DNA from: Gordonia namibiensis NBRC 108229
GTDB taxonomy: Bacteria; Actinomycetota; Actinomycetes; Mycobacteriales; Mycobacteriaceae
Assembly (NCBI RefSeq): GCF_000298235.1
Contig: NZ_BAHE01000014.1
Coordinates: 1-64,000, forward strand
Length of the DNA stretch: 64,000 bases
Reading direction: 5' to 3'
This document shows, piece after piece, positions 53,956-63,137 of the stretch (the stretch's first letter is position 1; each line of letters starts with the position of its first letter). The notes below the pieces were generated by a model that saw only the letters and a program-made list of their open reading frames with translations, was not told where the DNA came from and made no database searches. The translations under genes and the position numbers were made by a program.

Positions 53956-55266
53956 TCACTCGCCGGGCGTGACTCCGGCCGGAACCAGGCACGCGATGGC
54001 CTCGACATGGTGCGTGAGCGGGAAAGCGTCGAAGCCACGCACCTGGGCCACGCGATATCCGGCGCGGGCGAAGAGACCGAGATCACGTGCGAAGCGGGCG
54101 GCATCACAGCCGACATGCACCACCACGGCCGGTTTCGCGGCGGCGATCGCGTCGATGACCCTCTCCCCGGCGCCGGTGCGCGGCGGATCGAGGACGACCA
54201 CGTCGGGTGACTCCCCGAGGTCGTGCACACGGGCGGCCACCTCTCCCTGATGGGTGACCACGCGATCGCCGTCGGCGTCGAAGGTGCGCGTCGCGGCCGC
54301 CAGCGCGCCCGCGTCGGAGTCGACGATGTGGACCTCCTCGAGGCCCGTCCCGTAATGGTCGAGCAGTGCGCCGGCGAACACCCCGGCGCCGCCGTAGAGG
54401 TCCCATGCGACCCGCGGGCCGGCTCCGAGGTGGTCGCCAAGGAAGCCAACGACGGTGTCGGCATACGTCTGCGGTGCGGCCCGGTGCGCCTGCCAGAACC
54501 CGGTCACCGGGATGTCCCACGCCCGGTTCCCGACGCGGTGGACCGCGGACTCCGCCCCCTCGACGACCACCTGGGCGCGGGGTCGGGCGCGGCGTCGGCG
54601 GTTCTGTTGTGCGCGGCGGCGGGCGTCGCCGTGCCGGACCTCGGCGACGGGTGCGAGTTCGGTGACGTGCCGGGTACCGTCGGCGTCGAGCACCACGGCC
54701 AGTTCGGCGTGCGGGGTGAAGCTGCGGCGGGCGAGGTCGTCGATCATCCCTGGCGCAGGCTGCACGCAGACATCGTGGATCACCGCCGAACCGCGGAAGG
54801 CGTGCTGCCCGGCGCGCCCCCGTCCGTCGACGGCCAGCCGGGTCCGGATGCGCCAGCCGGTGTCGTCGCCGGGCAGGCGGTCGACCCCGCGCGTCGCGAG
54901 GTCGGTGCCGGCGATCGTCTCCTCGTCGAGGTGACCGACCCGGCTCAGGACGTCGAGCAGCACAGCCTTCTTCAGGTCGCGCGCGTGCCCGGGCTCGATG
55001 TGGCCGAGGTCGCAGCATCCCGCTCCCCCGGCCGCCGCCGGGCACACCACCGGAACCCGGTGCGGGGACTCCTCGAGGATCTCGACGGCCTCGGCACGCC
55101 AGTACGAGTCGTGGCGGTCGTCGGTGATCTCGGCGACCACGCGCTCGCCGGGAATCGCACCGCGCACGAACAGGACCCGGCCGTCGGCACGTCCGACAGC
55201 TTCCCCACCGTTCGCGGGACGATCGACGGTGACCTCGACGCGCCGCGTCGTTGCCGGGGGTGTCAC
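53956..55266 (-). CDS. RNA (uracil-C5)-methyltransferase, RlmD/TrmA family
   Basis: SAM-dependent methyltransferase for a uridine in rRNA or tRNA (Rv2689c type). The 436-residue protein has an N-terminal TRAM domain, a Fe-S-like cysteine group (CPAAAGGAGCCDLGHI), the SAM motif in WDLYGGAGVFAGAL, the catalytic Cys context HVGCDAARFARDL and the C-terminal HHVEAIACL Glu base. The GTG at 55266 overlaps the permease stop (GTGA). Which RNA is modified cannot be read from the sequence. Confidence 0.9.
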   Translation of the reverse strand: MTPPATTRRVEVTVDRPANGGEAVGRADGRVLFVRGAIPGERVVAEITDDRHDSYWRAEAVEILEESPHRVPVVCPAAAGGAGCCDLGHIEPGHARDLKKAVLLDVLSRVGHLDEETIAGTDLATRGVDRLPGDDTGWRIRTRLAVDGRGRAGQHAFRGSAVIHDVCVQPAPGMIDDLARRSFTPHAELAVVLDADGTRHVTELAPVAEVRHGDARRRAQQNRRRRARPRAQVVVEGAESAVHRVGNRAWDIPVTGFWQAHRAAPQTYADTVVGFLGDHLGAGPRVAWDLYGGAGVFAGALLDHYGTGLEEVHIVDSDAGALAAATRTFDADGDRVVTHQGEVAARVHDLGESPDVVVLDPPRTGAGERVIDAIAAAKPAVVVHVGCDAARFARDLGLFARAGYRVAQVRGFDAFPLTHHVEAIACLVPAGVTPGE

Positions 55267-57278
55267 AGTGTGCGCTCCGATTCGCCCAGGGCGCGGCGGG
55301 TCTCGCCCGGTGCCCAGTACCTCTTGGTCTCCTTGCGGCGATCCGACGACGTGAGCTGCCAGGGCACCGAGGTCACCATCACCCCGGGCTCGAACAGCAG
55401 ACGTCCCTTGAGTCGCAGCGCGGACTGGTTGTGCAGGATCTGCTCCCACCAGTGTCCGACGACGTATTCGGGGATGAACACGGTCACCACGTCACGCGGG
55501 GACTCCCGGCGGACACGTCGCACGTAATCGATGACGGGCCGGGTGATCTCGCGGTACGGGGAGGCGATGACCTTCAGCGGGATCGTGATGTCGCTGGCCT
55601 CCCACTGGGACACCAGCTTCCGGGTGTCGCGGTCGTCGACGTTGACGGTGATCGCCTCGAGGACGTCCGGTCGCGTCGCCCGCGCATACCGCAGAGCGCG
55701 ACGAGAGGCCATGTGCAGACTCGACACCAGCACGATCGAATGGGTCCGGCTCGGGAGCACCCCCTCGTCGTCGGCCTCGGCCTCGTCGAGTTCGCGCTGC
55801 ACCGAGGCGTAGTGGTGATGGATCAGCTTCATCACCACGAAGAGCGCGACCATCGCCAGCACCGCTATCCACGCGCCCGCGGTGAACTTCGTGATCAGCA
55901 CGACCACCAGGACCGTCGCGGTCATGACCAGTCCGACCGAGTTCACCACCCGCGACTGCATCATCCGGCGGCGTGCGCTCGGGTCGGACTCGGTGCGCAG
56001 CAGGCGGGTCCAGTGCCGCACCATGCCGGTCTGGCTCAGGGTGAACGAGACGAACACGCCGACGATGTAGAGCTGGATGAGCGAGGTGACCTGGGCGTCG
56101 AAGGCGACGACGAAGATGATGGCCGCGGCCGCCAGGAACAGGATGCCGTTGGAGAACGCGAGCCGGTCGCCGCGCGTGTGCAACTGCCGCGGCAGGTAGC
56201 GATCCTGGGCCAGCACCGATCCCAGCACCGGGAAACCGTTGAACGCGGTGTTGGCGGCCAGCAACAGGATCAGCGCGGTCACGAGCGCGACGAAGAAGAA
56301 GCCGGCCGGGAACGAGTCGAAGACCGCGTGGGCGAGCTGCGCGATCATCGCCTTCTGCTGGTAACCCTCGGGGGCCCCGACGAGGTCCGTCGACGGGTTC
56401 ATCACGTACTTGGCCCCGATCTCCTGGGCGAGCAGAACGATGCCCAGCAGCAGGGTGATCGAGAACGCACCGAGCATCAGCAGGGTGGTCGCGGCGTTGC
56501 GTGACTTGGGTTTCCGGAACGCGGGGACACCGTTGCTGATGGCCTCGACCCCGGTCAGCGCCGCGCATCCGGAGGAGAACGACCGGGCGACGAGGAAGAC
56601 CAGCGCCAGACCGGTGAGGTTGTCCTGCTCGGCGGCGATACCAAAGTCGGCGGTCTCCGAGCGGATCTCCTCGCCGAGCACGAAGATCTCGGTGAATCCC
56701 CACACGAGCATGCCCAGCACGCCGACGATGAAGGCGTACGTCGGGATGGCCAGCAGCGCACCGGATTCCTTGATGCCGCGCAGGTTGACCGCCGCGATGA
56801 GCACGATGGCGCCGACGCAGAACCAGACCTTGTGCTCGCTGACGAACGGGACGGCTGAACCGATGTTCTCCGCGGCCGAGGTCACCGACACCGCCACCGT
56901 CAGCACGTAGTCGACGAGAAGTGCGCTGCCGACCGTCAGGCCGGCGTTGGGCCCCAGGTTGACCGTGGCGACCTCGTAATCGCCGCCACCCGACGGGTAT
57001 GCGTGCACGTTCTGCCGATAGCTGGCGACCACCACCGCGAGGACCACCGCGACGGCGACGGCGACCCACGGGGTGAAGGCGAGCGCGGTGATACCGGCCA
57101 CCGACAGGACCAGGAAGATCTCCTGTGGCGCATACGCCACCGAGCTCATCGCGTCGGAGGCGAAGACCGGGAGGGCGATCCGTTTGGGGAGCAGAGTGTG
57201 GCCCAGCTTGTCGCTGCGGAAGGGCCTGCCGAGCAGGAGGCGCTTCGTCGCAACGGACACCTTGGAGACGGTGGACAC
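55263..57278 (-). CDS. APC-superfamily amino acid permease, long form
   Basis: Predicted amino acid or polyamine transporter (Rv2690c type). The 671-residue protein has about 12 transmembrane helices with the unwound helix 1 motif FASDAMSSVAYAPQEI and YPSGGGDYEVA, then a 200-residue cytoplasmic C-terminal domain (ITVNVDDRDTRKL, VFIPEYVVGHWWEQ) that looks like a UspA-type sensor. Divergent from the ceoBC genes, which encode NAD-binding potassium-channel subunits; the pairing suggests a link to ion or volume control. Ligand unknown. Confidence 0.88.
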   Translation of the reverse strand: MSTVSKVSVATKRLLLGRPFRSDKLGHTLLPKRIALPVFASDAMSSVAYAPQEIFLVLSVAGITALAFTPWVAVAVAVVLAVVVASYRQNVHAYPSGGGDYEVATVNLGPNAGLTVGSALLVDYVLTVAVSVTSAAENIGSAVPFVSEHKVWFCVGAIVLIAAVNLRGIKESGALLAIPTYAFIVGVLGMLVWGFTEIFVLGEEIRSETADFGIAAEQDNLTGLALVFLVARSFSSGCAALTGVEAISNGVPAFRKPKSRNAATTLLMLGAFSITLLLGIVLLAQEIGAKYVMNPSTDLVGAPEGYQQKAMIAQLAHAVFDSFPAGFFFVALVTALILLLAANTAFNGFPVLGSVLAQDRYLPRQLHTRGDRLAFSNGILFLAAAAIIFVVAFDAQVTSLIQLYIVGVFVSFTLSQTGMVRHWTRLLRTESDPSARRRMMQSRVVNSVGLVMTATVLVVVLITKFTAGAWIAVLAMVALFVVMKLIHHHYASVQRELDEAEADDEGVLPSRTHSIVLVSSLHMASRRALRYARATRPDVLEAITVNVDDRDTRKLVSQWEASDITIPLKVIASPYREITRPVIDYVRRVRRESPRDVVTVFIPEYVVGHWWEQILHNQSALRLKGRLLFEPGVMVTSVPWQLTSSDRRKETKRYWAPGETRRALGESERTL

Positions 57279-57356
57279 CAGGCAACCCTAGAGCGTCCGC
57301 GTCGTGGCGGGTAGGTTCGACTCGCGGCACGCAGGTCGCGTCCGGAGAGGAATGTC

Positions 57357-58022
57357 GTGCAGGTAGTCATCATGGGTTGCGGGCGAGTCGGATCATCGCT
57401 CGCGATGGCGATGCAGAAACGCGGACACGACGTCGCGATCATCGACCGGGACCCGTCCGCGTTCGCCCGGTTGTCCGCCGACTTCGCGGGCCGCACCATC
57501 ACGGGTGTGGGCTTCGACCGGGACATCCTCGTCAAGTCCGGGATCGAGCACGCCGACGCCTTCGCCGCGGTGTCGTCCGGCGACAACTCCAACATCATCG
57601 CCGCCCGTGTGGCCCGGGAGACCTTCGACGTCGAGCGGGTCGTCGCCCGCATCTACGACGCCAAGCGCGCCGAGGTGTACGAGCGGCTGGGCATCCCGAC
57701 CGTCGCCACCGTGCCGTGGACGACGGAACGTTTCGTCTCCGCGCTCGGCGAGACCGCGACCACGGAGTGGCGCGACCCGTCGGGCACCCTCGCGGTCGCC
57801 GAGATCGACGTCGACGAGTCGTGGATCGGGGTGTCGGTCGGCAAGTTCCAGGAACAGACCGGAGCGCGGGTCGCATTCCTCAACCGGGTCGGGCGGCCGA
57901 TCCTGCCGGAGGCCAAAACCGTTCTCCAGCAGGACGACGTGATCTACGGTGCGGTGCTGCTCGACAATCTGGTCGACGCCCGCCGCGTCGCCGCGGAACC
58001 GTTCACCCAGGCCGAGTCCTGA
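57357..58022 (+). CDS. ceoB: Trk-type potassium regulatory subunit CeoB
   Basis: NAD(H)-binding RCK protein that controls a K+ transporter. The 221-residue product has the N-terminal Rossmann fold with GCGRVGSSLA and Asp after strand 2 (IIDRDP), and a C-terminal TrkA-C domain. Ribosome site GAGAGGAA. Followed by its sister ceoC; the two are a tandem duplication as in M. tuberculosis Rv2691-Rv2692. No TrkH/TrkG membrane subunit is in the window. Confidence 0.92.
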   Translation: MQVVIMGCGRVGSSLAMAMQKRGHDVAIIDRDPSAFARLSADFAGRTITGVGFDRDILVKSGIEHADAFAAVSSGDNSNIIAARVARETFDVERVVARIYDAKRAEVYERLGIPTVATVPWTTERFVSALGETATTEWRDPSGTLAVAEIDVDESWIGVSVGKFQEQTGARVAFLNRVGRPILPEAKTVLQQDDVIYGAVLLDNLVDARRVAAEPFTQAES

Positions 58023-58071
58023 ACACCCCGAGCCCGAACGCCCTGAGCCCCGAACACCGAGGAGTCATCCT

Positions 58072-58734
58072 GTGAAGGTCGCCATCGCCGGAGCCGGCGC
58101 GGTCGGGCGCTCGATCGCCCGCGAACTCCTGGTCAACTCGCACGACGTCACGCTCTTCGAGCGCAAGGCCGACCACATCGACCCGGACTCGGTACCGGGC
58201 GCGAAATGGATCCTCGCCGATGCTTGCGAACTGACGAAACTCGAAGACGCGCAGTTGCAGACCTTCGACGTGATGATCGCGGCGACCGGCGACGACAAGG
58301 CCAACCTGGTCGTCAGTCTGCTGGCCAAGACCGAGTTCGCGATCAACCGCGTCGTCGCGCGGGTCAACGACCCGCGCAACGAGTGGCTGTTCGGTGAGGA
58401 CTGGGGCGTCGACGTCGCGGTGTCGACGCCGCGTCTACTCGCCTCGCTCGTCGAGGAGGCGGTGTCGGTGGGTGACCTCGTCCGCCTCATGACCTTTCGC
58501 CAGGGCCAGGCGAACCTCGTCGAGCTCACCCTGCCGTCGAACACGCCGATGGCGGGCAAGCCGGTACGCAAGCTCGAACTGCCCCGCGACGTGGCTCTGG
58601 TCACGATCCTGCGGGGCGGGCGCGTCATCGTGCCGCAAAACGACGACCCGATCGAGGGCGGCGACGAGCTGATCTTCATCGCCCCGTCGGAGGCCGAACC
58701 GGCCCTCTACGACGCCATGAAGATCACGCGCTGA
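58072..58734 (+). CDS. ceoC: Trk-type potassium regulatory subunit CeoC
   Basis: A 220-residue RCK protein with GAGAVGRSIAREL at the N-terminus and a TrkA-C domain at the end (LTLPSNTPMAGKPVRK). GTG at 58072 with GAGGAG 7 bases upstream; 49 bp after ceoB. Probably forms the ring with CeoB. Confidence 0.92.
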   Translation: MKVAIAGAGAVGRSIARELLVNSHDVTLFERKADHIDPDSVPGAKWILADACELTKLEDAQLQTFDVMIAATGDDKANLVVSLLAKTEFAINRVVARVNDPRNEWLFGEDWGVDVAVSTPRLLASLVEEAVSVGDLVRLMTFRQGQANLVELTLPSNTPMAGKPVRKLELPRDVALVTILRGGRVIVPQNDDPIEGGDELIFIAPSEAEPALYDAMKITR

Positions 58735-58737
58735 AGA

Positions 58738-59418
58738 TCAGGCTCCGACCGTCTCTTCCTCACGCACCGCGCGGCGGACGAGCAGGACCGTGGCGAGCAC
58801 CGCCAAGGCGGTCAGCGGCCAACCCATCGCGATCCGTGTGAAGGCCAGCCAGCCGGTCGCACCGAGATCATAGAGTTCGGACTGGGCGAGATACCGCGCC
58901 GCGAAGACCAGGGCCCACAGGGCGGTGGCGATGTCGTAGGCGCGCAACGTCCGACGGTGTTTGCGCCAGGCGGTCCCCTGCCCGTTCACGAGGTGCCAGG
59001 CGACGCCGATCAGCGGCCAGCGCACGACGATGGAGATCACGAACGCGATCGCGTAGGCGAGGGTGGTCCAGATGCCGAAGAGGAAATATCCCTTGGCGTC
59101 CCCCACCCGGTTGGCGATGAAGACGCAGATGGCCACGCCGAGGAGGCCGGAGATCGCCGGGGTGAGTCCCTCGCGGCGGACGAGCCGCACCACGAAGACG
59201 AGGGCCGCGGCGGTGAGCGCGGCGATGATGGCGGCCGTGAGGCCGAAGAACGAGTTGACCGGCACGAACACGACCACCGGGACCGTTGAGTAGATCAGGC
59301 CGGACACGCCGCCGATCTGTTCCAGCACCGTGGGGGTCGGCTCGGGGGCCGGGTTCTGTTCGACGTCCTGGTCGGCCGACTCGTCGTCCGACCTCCCGGT
59401 GTCACTCGTGGGTGTCAC
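58738..59418 (-). CDS. DUF3159 membrane protein
   Basis: Unknown-function integral membrane protein (Rv2693c type) of 226 residues, with an acidic N-terminal 30-residue tail, QIGGVSGLIYSTVPVVVFVP and about five transmembrane helices. GTG at 59418 overlaps the OB-fold gene stop by 4 bases, so they are co-translated; a basic RAVREEETVGA tail ends the protein. Confidence 0.85.
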   Translation of the reverse strand: MTPTSDTGRSDDESADQDVEQNPAPEPTPTVLEQIGGVSGLIYSTVPVVVFVPVNSFFGLTAAIIAALTAAALVFVVRLVRREGLTPAISGLLGVAICVFIANRVGDAKGYFLFGIWTTLAYAIAFVISIVVRWPLIGVAWHLVNGQGTAWRKHRRTLRAYDIATALWALVFAARYLAQSELYDLGATGWLAFTRIAMGWPLTALAVLATVLLVRRAVREEETVGA

Positions 59419-59792
59419 TCGTCGTCGCTGCCCTGCAGCTCGTAGTAGGGGTTGTAGATCACCTTGTGACCGTCCTGCAGGGCGAGTCGGCCCCGCACGG
59501 TCACCTTCCGGCCGGGTTCGATGCCGGCGATGCGATTGCGGCCCAGCCACTTCAACATGACGATGTCGGAGCCGTCGAAGAACTCTGCCTTGACCCCGGC
59601 CTTGGCCGTGCGTGAACAGGTCTCCACCGCGCGCAGTTCGCCGTGCATGGTGACCTCCTCGCCGCGGGTGCAGTCCGACGCGCGTTGTGCGCCCGTCGCC
59701 TTCGACTCCTCGGCGATTCGCTCCGCGTCGACGTCACCGAGGTCTTCGGTGAGTCGGCGGGTCAGTCGCTTGAGATAACCAGCTGTGGGCAT
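59415..59792 (-). CDS. OB-fold nucleic-acid-binding protein
   Basis: A 125-residue protein (Rv2694c type) whose last 75 residues form an OB-fold: ELRAVETCSRTAKAGVKAEF, DIVMLKWLGRN and IEPGRKVTVRGRLAL. An RNA- or DNA-binding role is inferred. Strong ribosome site GGGAGGTTGGG. Divergent from the Rv2695-like hydrolase. Confidence 0.85.
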   Translation of the reverse strand: MPTAGYLKRLTRRLTEDLGDVDAERIAEESKATGAQRASDCTRGEEVTMHGELRAVETCSRTAKAGVKAEFFDGSDIVMLKWLGRNRIAGIEPGRKVTVRGRLALQDGHKVIYNPYYELQGSDDE

Positions 59793-59990
59793 CCCAACCT
59801 CCCAATGGATTTCAGCCGGGCACCGGGGCTTCCGCCGCAGCGTCCGTGGCCACCGAACGAATGATCGGTGGCTGTCCGCCAGCGTAGACCCGGCACCCGC
59901 CGGTGACAACGTGGATGACCGGGGCGCACCGCGGTCCCGGGACACCCTAAGGGATGATCTCTGGGTGCCCCGCATCCGGATGAACAATTG

Positions 59991-60716
59991 ATGCCCGTCG
60001 TGGACAGTCCGCAAACACGAACGGCCACCGCACTGGTGGTGATTCCCGGGACCGGCTCGGATGCCGACCACGTCACACGTGCCTTCGGTCACGCGGCCGC
60101 GACGCTCGGCGTGGAACTGGTGGCGCTCGAGCCGACGTCGGACCTGATCGACGGACACCGTCGGGGCATCGAGCGCGCGGCGGCCGAACACGACCGGGTT
60201 CTGGTCGGCGGGGTGTCGATCGGCGCCGCGATAGCCCTCGAGTGGGCTCTCGCCGACACCGGCGGACGCTGTGCCGGAGTGTTCGCGGCGCTGCCGGCCT
60301 GGAGTGGGGACGCCGACTCCGCGGTCGCCGCGGCCGGCGCGCGGGCCACCGCCGACGCGATGGAACGGGACGGACTGGAGACGACGGTCGCCGAGATGGC
60401 GGCGAGCAGCCCGGACTGGCTGGCCGAGGAGCTCTCCCGCTCCTGGCGGAGGCTGTATCCCGAGGTCATCTGCCAGCTGCGTGACGCGGCGCGCTACTGC
60501 GCCCCGACACCTGCTCAGATCGCCGACCTCGCGGTGCCACTGGCACTCGTCGCGGCACCCGACGACCCGATCCACCCCATCGCCGTCGCCCGCGTGTGGC
60601 ACGAAGCGGCTCCGCGGTCGGCGCTGGTCGAGGTCACCCTCGAGAGATGGGGCCGTGACCCCGGTCTGCTCGGCGAGAGCTGCCTCGACGCGTACACACG
60701 ACTGTCGAGGCGGTAG
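59991..60716 (+). CDS. alpha/beta-hydrolase family protein (Rv2695-like)
   Basis: A 241-residue predicted cytoplasmic serine hydrolase with the nucleophile elbow GGVSIGAAIAL, an Asp in VAAPDDPIHP and a His in VARVWHEAA, so the triad looks complete. A TTG lies one codon before the ATG at 59991. Substrate unknown; convergent with the DUF3710 gene, 16 bp between stops. Confidence 0.8.
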   Translation: MPVVDSPQTRTATALVVIPGTGSDADHVTRAFGHAAATLGVELVALEPTSDLIDGHRRGIERAAAEHDRVLVGGVSIGAAIALEWALADTGGRCAGVFAALPAWSGDADSAVAAAGARATADAMERDGLETTVAEMAASSPDWLAEELSRSWRRLYPEVICQLRDAARYCAPTPAQIADLAVPLALVAAPDDPIHPIAVARVWHEAAPRSALVEVTLERWGRDPGLLGESCLDAYTRLSRR

Positions 60717-60732
60717 CCCCGCCGCTGCCGGG

Positions 60733-61578
60733 TCAGCGACGACGGAAGAAGCGCTGCATCGCCGAGCCCGACGACGGCGGCGGCGCGTCGTCCTCGGGGT
60801 CCGGGTCGGCGGCGACCGACGGGTCGTCGTACGTGGCGCCTTCGGCCGGAGCCTCGGTGTAGGAGTTCTCGCCGTAGACGGTGGCGTGTGCCACCTGGTC
60901 CAGCGCTCCCCCGGCGACCCCTTCCGGTTCGTCGGCGGCCGGAACCTCGGGGGTGGGCGCCTCGTCCTGTGCCCCTGCCTCCGATTCGGCGAAGATCTGT
61001 TGTTGGGCCGCGGCGACCTGGTCGGCGAGCACCGGCGGCAGCACGATCGGAAGGGGTTCGCGTGGCGGGTGCGGCTCGGACCCGCGACGTACGACGGTCT
61101 CGGCCAGCACGGCGCGGCTCAGGCGTGCAAGGTCCTCGGCGCTATCCGACGGCCCACTGCCGACACAGCGCACGAGCCAGCGGGGGCCGTCGACGCCGAT
61201 GAAGCGGTGCGTCCCGCCCTCGACCTCGGCCACGACCTCGCGGCCCCAGTGACCGTCCTCGATGCTGGTGGCGGCGCCACCGTCGCGCAGTGACTCGGCC
61301 AGTTCGCGGACCACCTCGCGCCACATTCCCGGCGACTTGGGTGCCGCGAAGGCACTCACCGAGATCCGACCGATCGGGGTGACCAGGTAGACGTTCTGGG
61401 GCTGGTGGGTCTCCGACATCTCGACGGTCACCTGCCCGCCCTCGACCACCGGCACGAGCACCGAGCCGAGGTCGAGGTGGGAGTTCTCCAGCTCGCTGAT
61501 CTCCGTCGCGAGGGCGTCGATGTCGTAGGGGCCCAGTGCTTGTCCGACCCGCAGTTCGTCCGAACCGTTATTCGTCAT
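60733..61578 (-). CDS. DUF3710 family protein
   Basis: Unknown-function protein (Rv2696c type) next to dut in mycolata. The 281-residue product is soluble; residues 1-190 form the conserved domain (LVPVVEGGQVTVEMSETHQ, GMWREVVRELAESLRDGG) and the last 90 are an acidic, Ala/Pro-rich tail ending in GSAMQRFFRRR. Ribosome site GAGGAG. Probably transcribed with dut upstream. Confidence 0.85.
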   Translation of the reverse strand: MTNNGSDELRVGQALGPYDIDALATEISELENSHLDLGSVLVPVVEGGQVTVEMSETHQPQNVYLVTPIGRISVSAFAAPKSPGMWREVVRELAESLRDGGAATSIEDGHWGREVVAEVEGGTHRFIGVDGPRWLVRCVGSGPSDSAEDLARLSRAVLAETVVRRGSEPHPPREPLPIVLPPVLADQVAAAQQQIFAESEAGAQDEAPTPEVPAADEPEGVAGGALDQVAHATVYGENSYTEAPAEGATYDDPSVAADPDPEDDAPPPSSGSAMQRFFRRR

Positions 61579-61654
61579 CGCCTACTCCTCGTTGATCCGC
61601 ATTCGTGTTGAAGGTTAATCGACGCGGGGGCAGACGACGCCCGGCGTGTCGTGC

Positions 61655-62125
61655 TCAGCCCAGGACGGCGTGGCCGCCGCTCGACCCGTATCCGCCGTCG
61701 CCGCGGCTGGTGTCGTCGAGTTCGTCGACCTCGACGAACTCGGGCAGTTCGACGCGCTGCACGATCAGCTGAGCGATCCGGTCACCGCGCGAGATGGTGA
61801 TGGGCTGCTCGGGGTCGAGATTGATCAGGCAGACCTTGATCTCGCCGCGGTATCCCGCGTCGATCGTGCCGGGCGTGTTGACGATGGAAAGTCCGGCGCG
61901 GGCGGCCAGGCCCGAACGCGGATGGATCAGGCCCACGGTGCCGAACGGCAGCGCGATGGCGATCCCGGTGCCGACCAGCTGACGGCGCCCCGCGGGCAGT
62001 TCCAGGTCGATCGTCGAGCACAGGTCCACGCCCGCATCCCCGGGATGAGCTCGGGTGGGCAACGGCAGATCGGGATCGAGGCGACGTACCGCGATGGGCG
62101 GCAGAGGGGGGAGATCTGGGGTCAC
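61655..62125 (-). CDS. dut: dUTP diphosphatase
   Basis: Hydrolyses dUTP to dUMP and pyrophosphate, keeping uracil out of DNA. The 156-residue trimeric dUTPase shows all five motifs, for example [44 protein letters not shown] and [14 protein letters not shown] at 62125, 24 bp from the divergent DUF3093 start. Confidence 0.96.
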   Translation of the reverse strand: MTPDLPPLPPIAVRRLDPDLPLPTRAHPGDAGVDLCSTIDLELPAGRRQLVGTGIAIALPFGTVGLIHPRSGLAARAGLSIVNTPGTIDAGYRGEIKVCLINLDPEQPITISRGDRIAQLIVQRVELPEFVEVDELDDTSRGDGGYGSSGGHAVLG

Positions 62126-62135
62126 GCACGCAGAC

Positions 62136-62141
62136 TACGCT
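62136..62141 (+). promoter_or_regulatory. -10 box TACGCT of the DUF3093 gene (leaderless)
   Basis: TACGCT ends 7 bases before the GTG at 62149 in the 23-bp gap to dut. Confidence 0.45.
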
Positions 62142-62148
62142 GGTCAAC

Positions 62149-62703
62149 GTGACCGCACCTCAATCGCCTGACAACACCGGCGGCACGTCGGGGACTCCGG
62201 CGACGCGCCGCGACTCCGGATCCGCGGACCTCTTCGACGAGCGTCTGCACGTGCCGTGGTGGTGGTGGCCGGCCGCGGCCGTCCTGACCGGCGTGGTGGG
62301 CTACGAGATCCAGTTGTCCGCCCACGGCAGCCGGTGGAGCGTGATCGGTTACGTCGTCACCGCGATCCTCTGTGTCCTGGTGCTGTGGTCGATGAGCCGC
62401 ACCCGCGTCCGGGTGACCGCCGAGCGCGAACTGCAGGCGCATCGCGCGCTGCTGCCGCGGTCCGTCGTCGCCCGCGGTGCGTCGATCCCGGCGACGGCCA
62501 AGAGCGCCGCGCTCGGCCGTCAGCTCGACCCCGCCGCGTACCTGGTGCACCGCTTCTGGGTGAAGACCATGGTCCTCATCGTCCTCGACGATCCCGACGA
62601 CCCGACCCCCTACTGGCTGGTGTCCACCCGACGACCGGCCGAGCTGCTGGCGGCTCTCGACATCCCGGACGCCGCAGCGGACCGCCCGACGGCGACCGCC
62701 TGA
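62149..62703 (+). CDS. DUF3093 membrane protein
   Basis: Unknown-function 184-residue protein (Rv2698 type) with two close transmembrane helices (WWWWPAAAVLTGVVGYEIQL and VIGYVVTAILCVLVLWS) and a C-terminal domain, probably cytoplasmic, with PAAYLVHRFWVKTMVLIVLD and YWLVSTRRPAELL. Ends before a strong hairpin. Confidence 0.85.
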   Translation: MTAPQSPDNTGGTSGTPATRRDSGSADLFDERLHVPWWWWPAAAVLTGVVGYEIQLSAHGSRWSVIGYVVTAILCVLVLWSMSRTRVRVTAERELQAHRALLPRSVVARGASIPATAKSAALGRQLDPAAYLVHRFWVKTMVLIVLDDPDDPTPYWLVSTRRPAELLAALDIPDAAADRPTATA

Positions 62704-62732
62704 CGGCACCGGGGACACCACCGAGACAGACG

Positions 62733-62762
62733 AAGGGGCCGCGCCTGATGGCGCGGCCCCTT
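62733..62762. terminator. two-way terminator after DUF3093 and DUF4193
   Basis: AAGGGGCCGCGCC-TGAT-GGCGCGGCCCCTT, a perfect 13-bp stem with A-rich and T-rich ends (TTCTTC beyond), lying between the convergent stops at 62703 and 62838. Confidence 0.92.
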
Positions 62763-62837
62763 CTTCGTCAGGCCCTGCCCGTCGGTGATCCGAACGTCAG
62801 GGAATCGTCGTGCGCATCCGCGGGAGACCCGCGGGGA

Positions 62838-63137
62838 TCATGCGCAGTCGACGCAGATCAGCGAGTTGCCGTTCTCCTCGGCCAGCCGGCTGCGGTGGTA
62901 GACGAGAAAGCAGCTGGTACAAGTGAATTCGTCGGCCTGCTTCGGGATGACCCGGACCGACAGTTCTTCACCGGAGAGGTCGGCACCGGGCAGTTCGAAG
63001 GACTCTGCGGTCTCGGTCTCGTCGACGTCGACGGCTGCGGACTGCGCCTCGCTCCGACGGGCCTTCAGCTCCTCGAGCGAGTCTTCGTTGAGGTCCTCGG
63101 CCTCGGTGCGTCGTGGCGCGTCGTAATCAGTAGCCAT
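62838..63137 (-). CDS. DUF4193 zinc-ribbon-like protein
   Basis: Short conserved actinobacterial protein (Rv2699c type), 99 residues. The last 40 residues carry two CxxC pairs, FTCTSCFLVYHRS and LICVDCA, likely one zinc site; the first 60 are acidic and helical. AAGG lies before the ATG. Role unknown. Confidence 0.9.
   Translation of the reverse strand: MATDYDAPRRTEAEDLNEDSLEELKARRSEAQSAAVDVDETETAESFELPGADLSGEELSVRVIPKQADEFTCTSCFLVYHRSRLAEENGNSLICVDCA

Noticed and set aside
51916..54210. 764-codon plus-strand frame opposite dxs and its downstream region
   Set aside because: Antisense shadow; dxs has full catalytic motifs on the minus strand.
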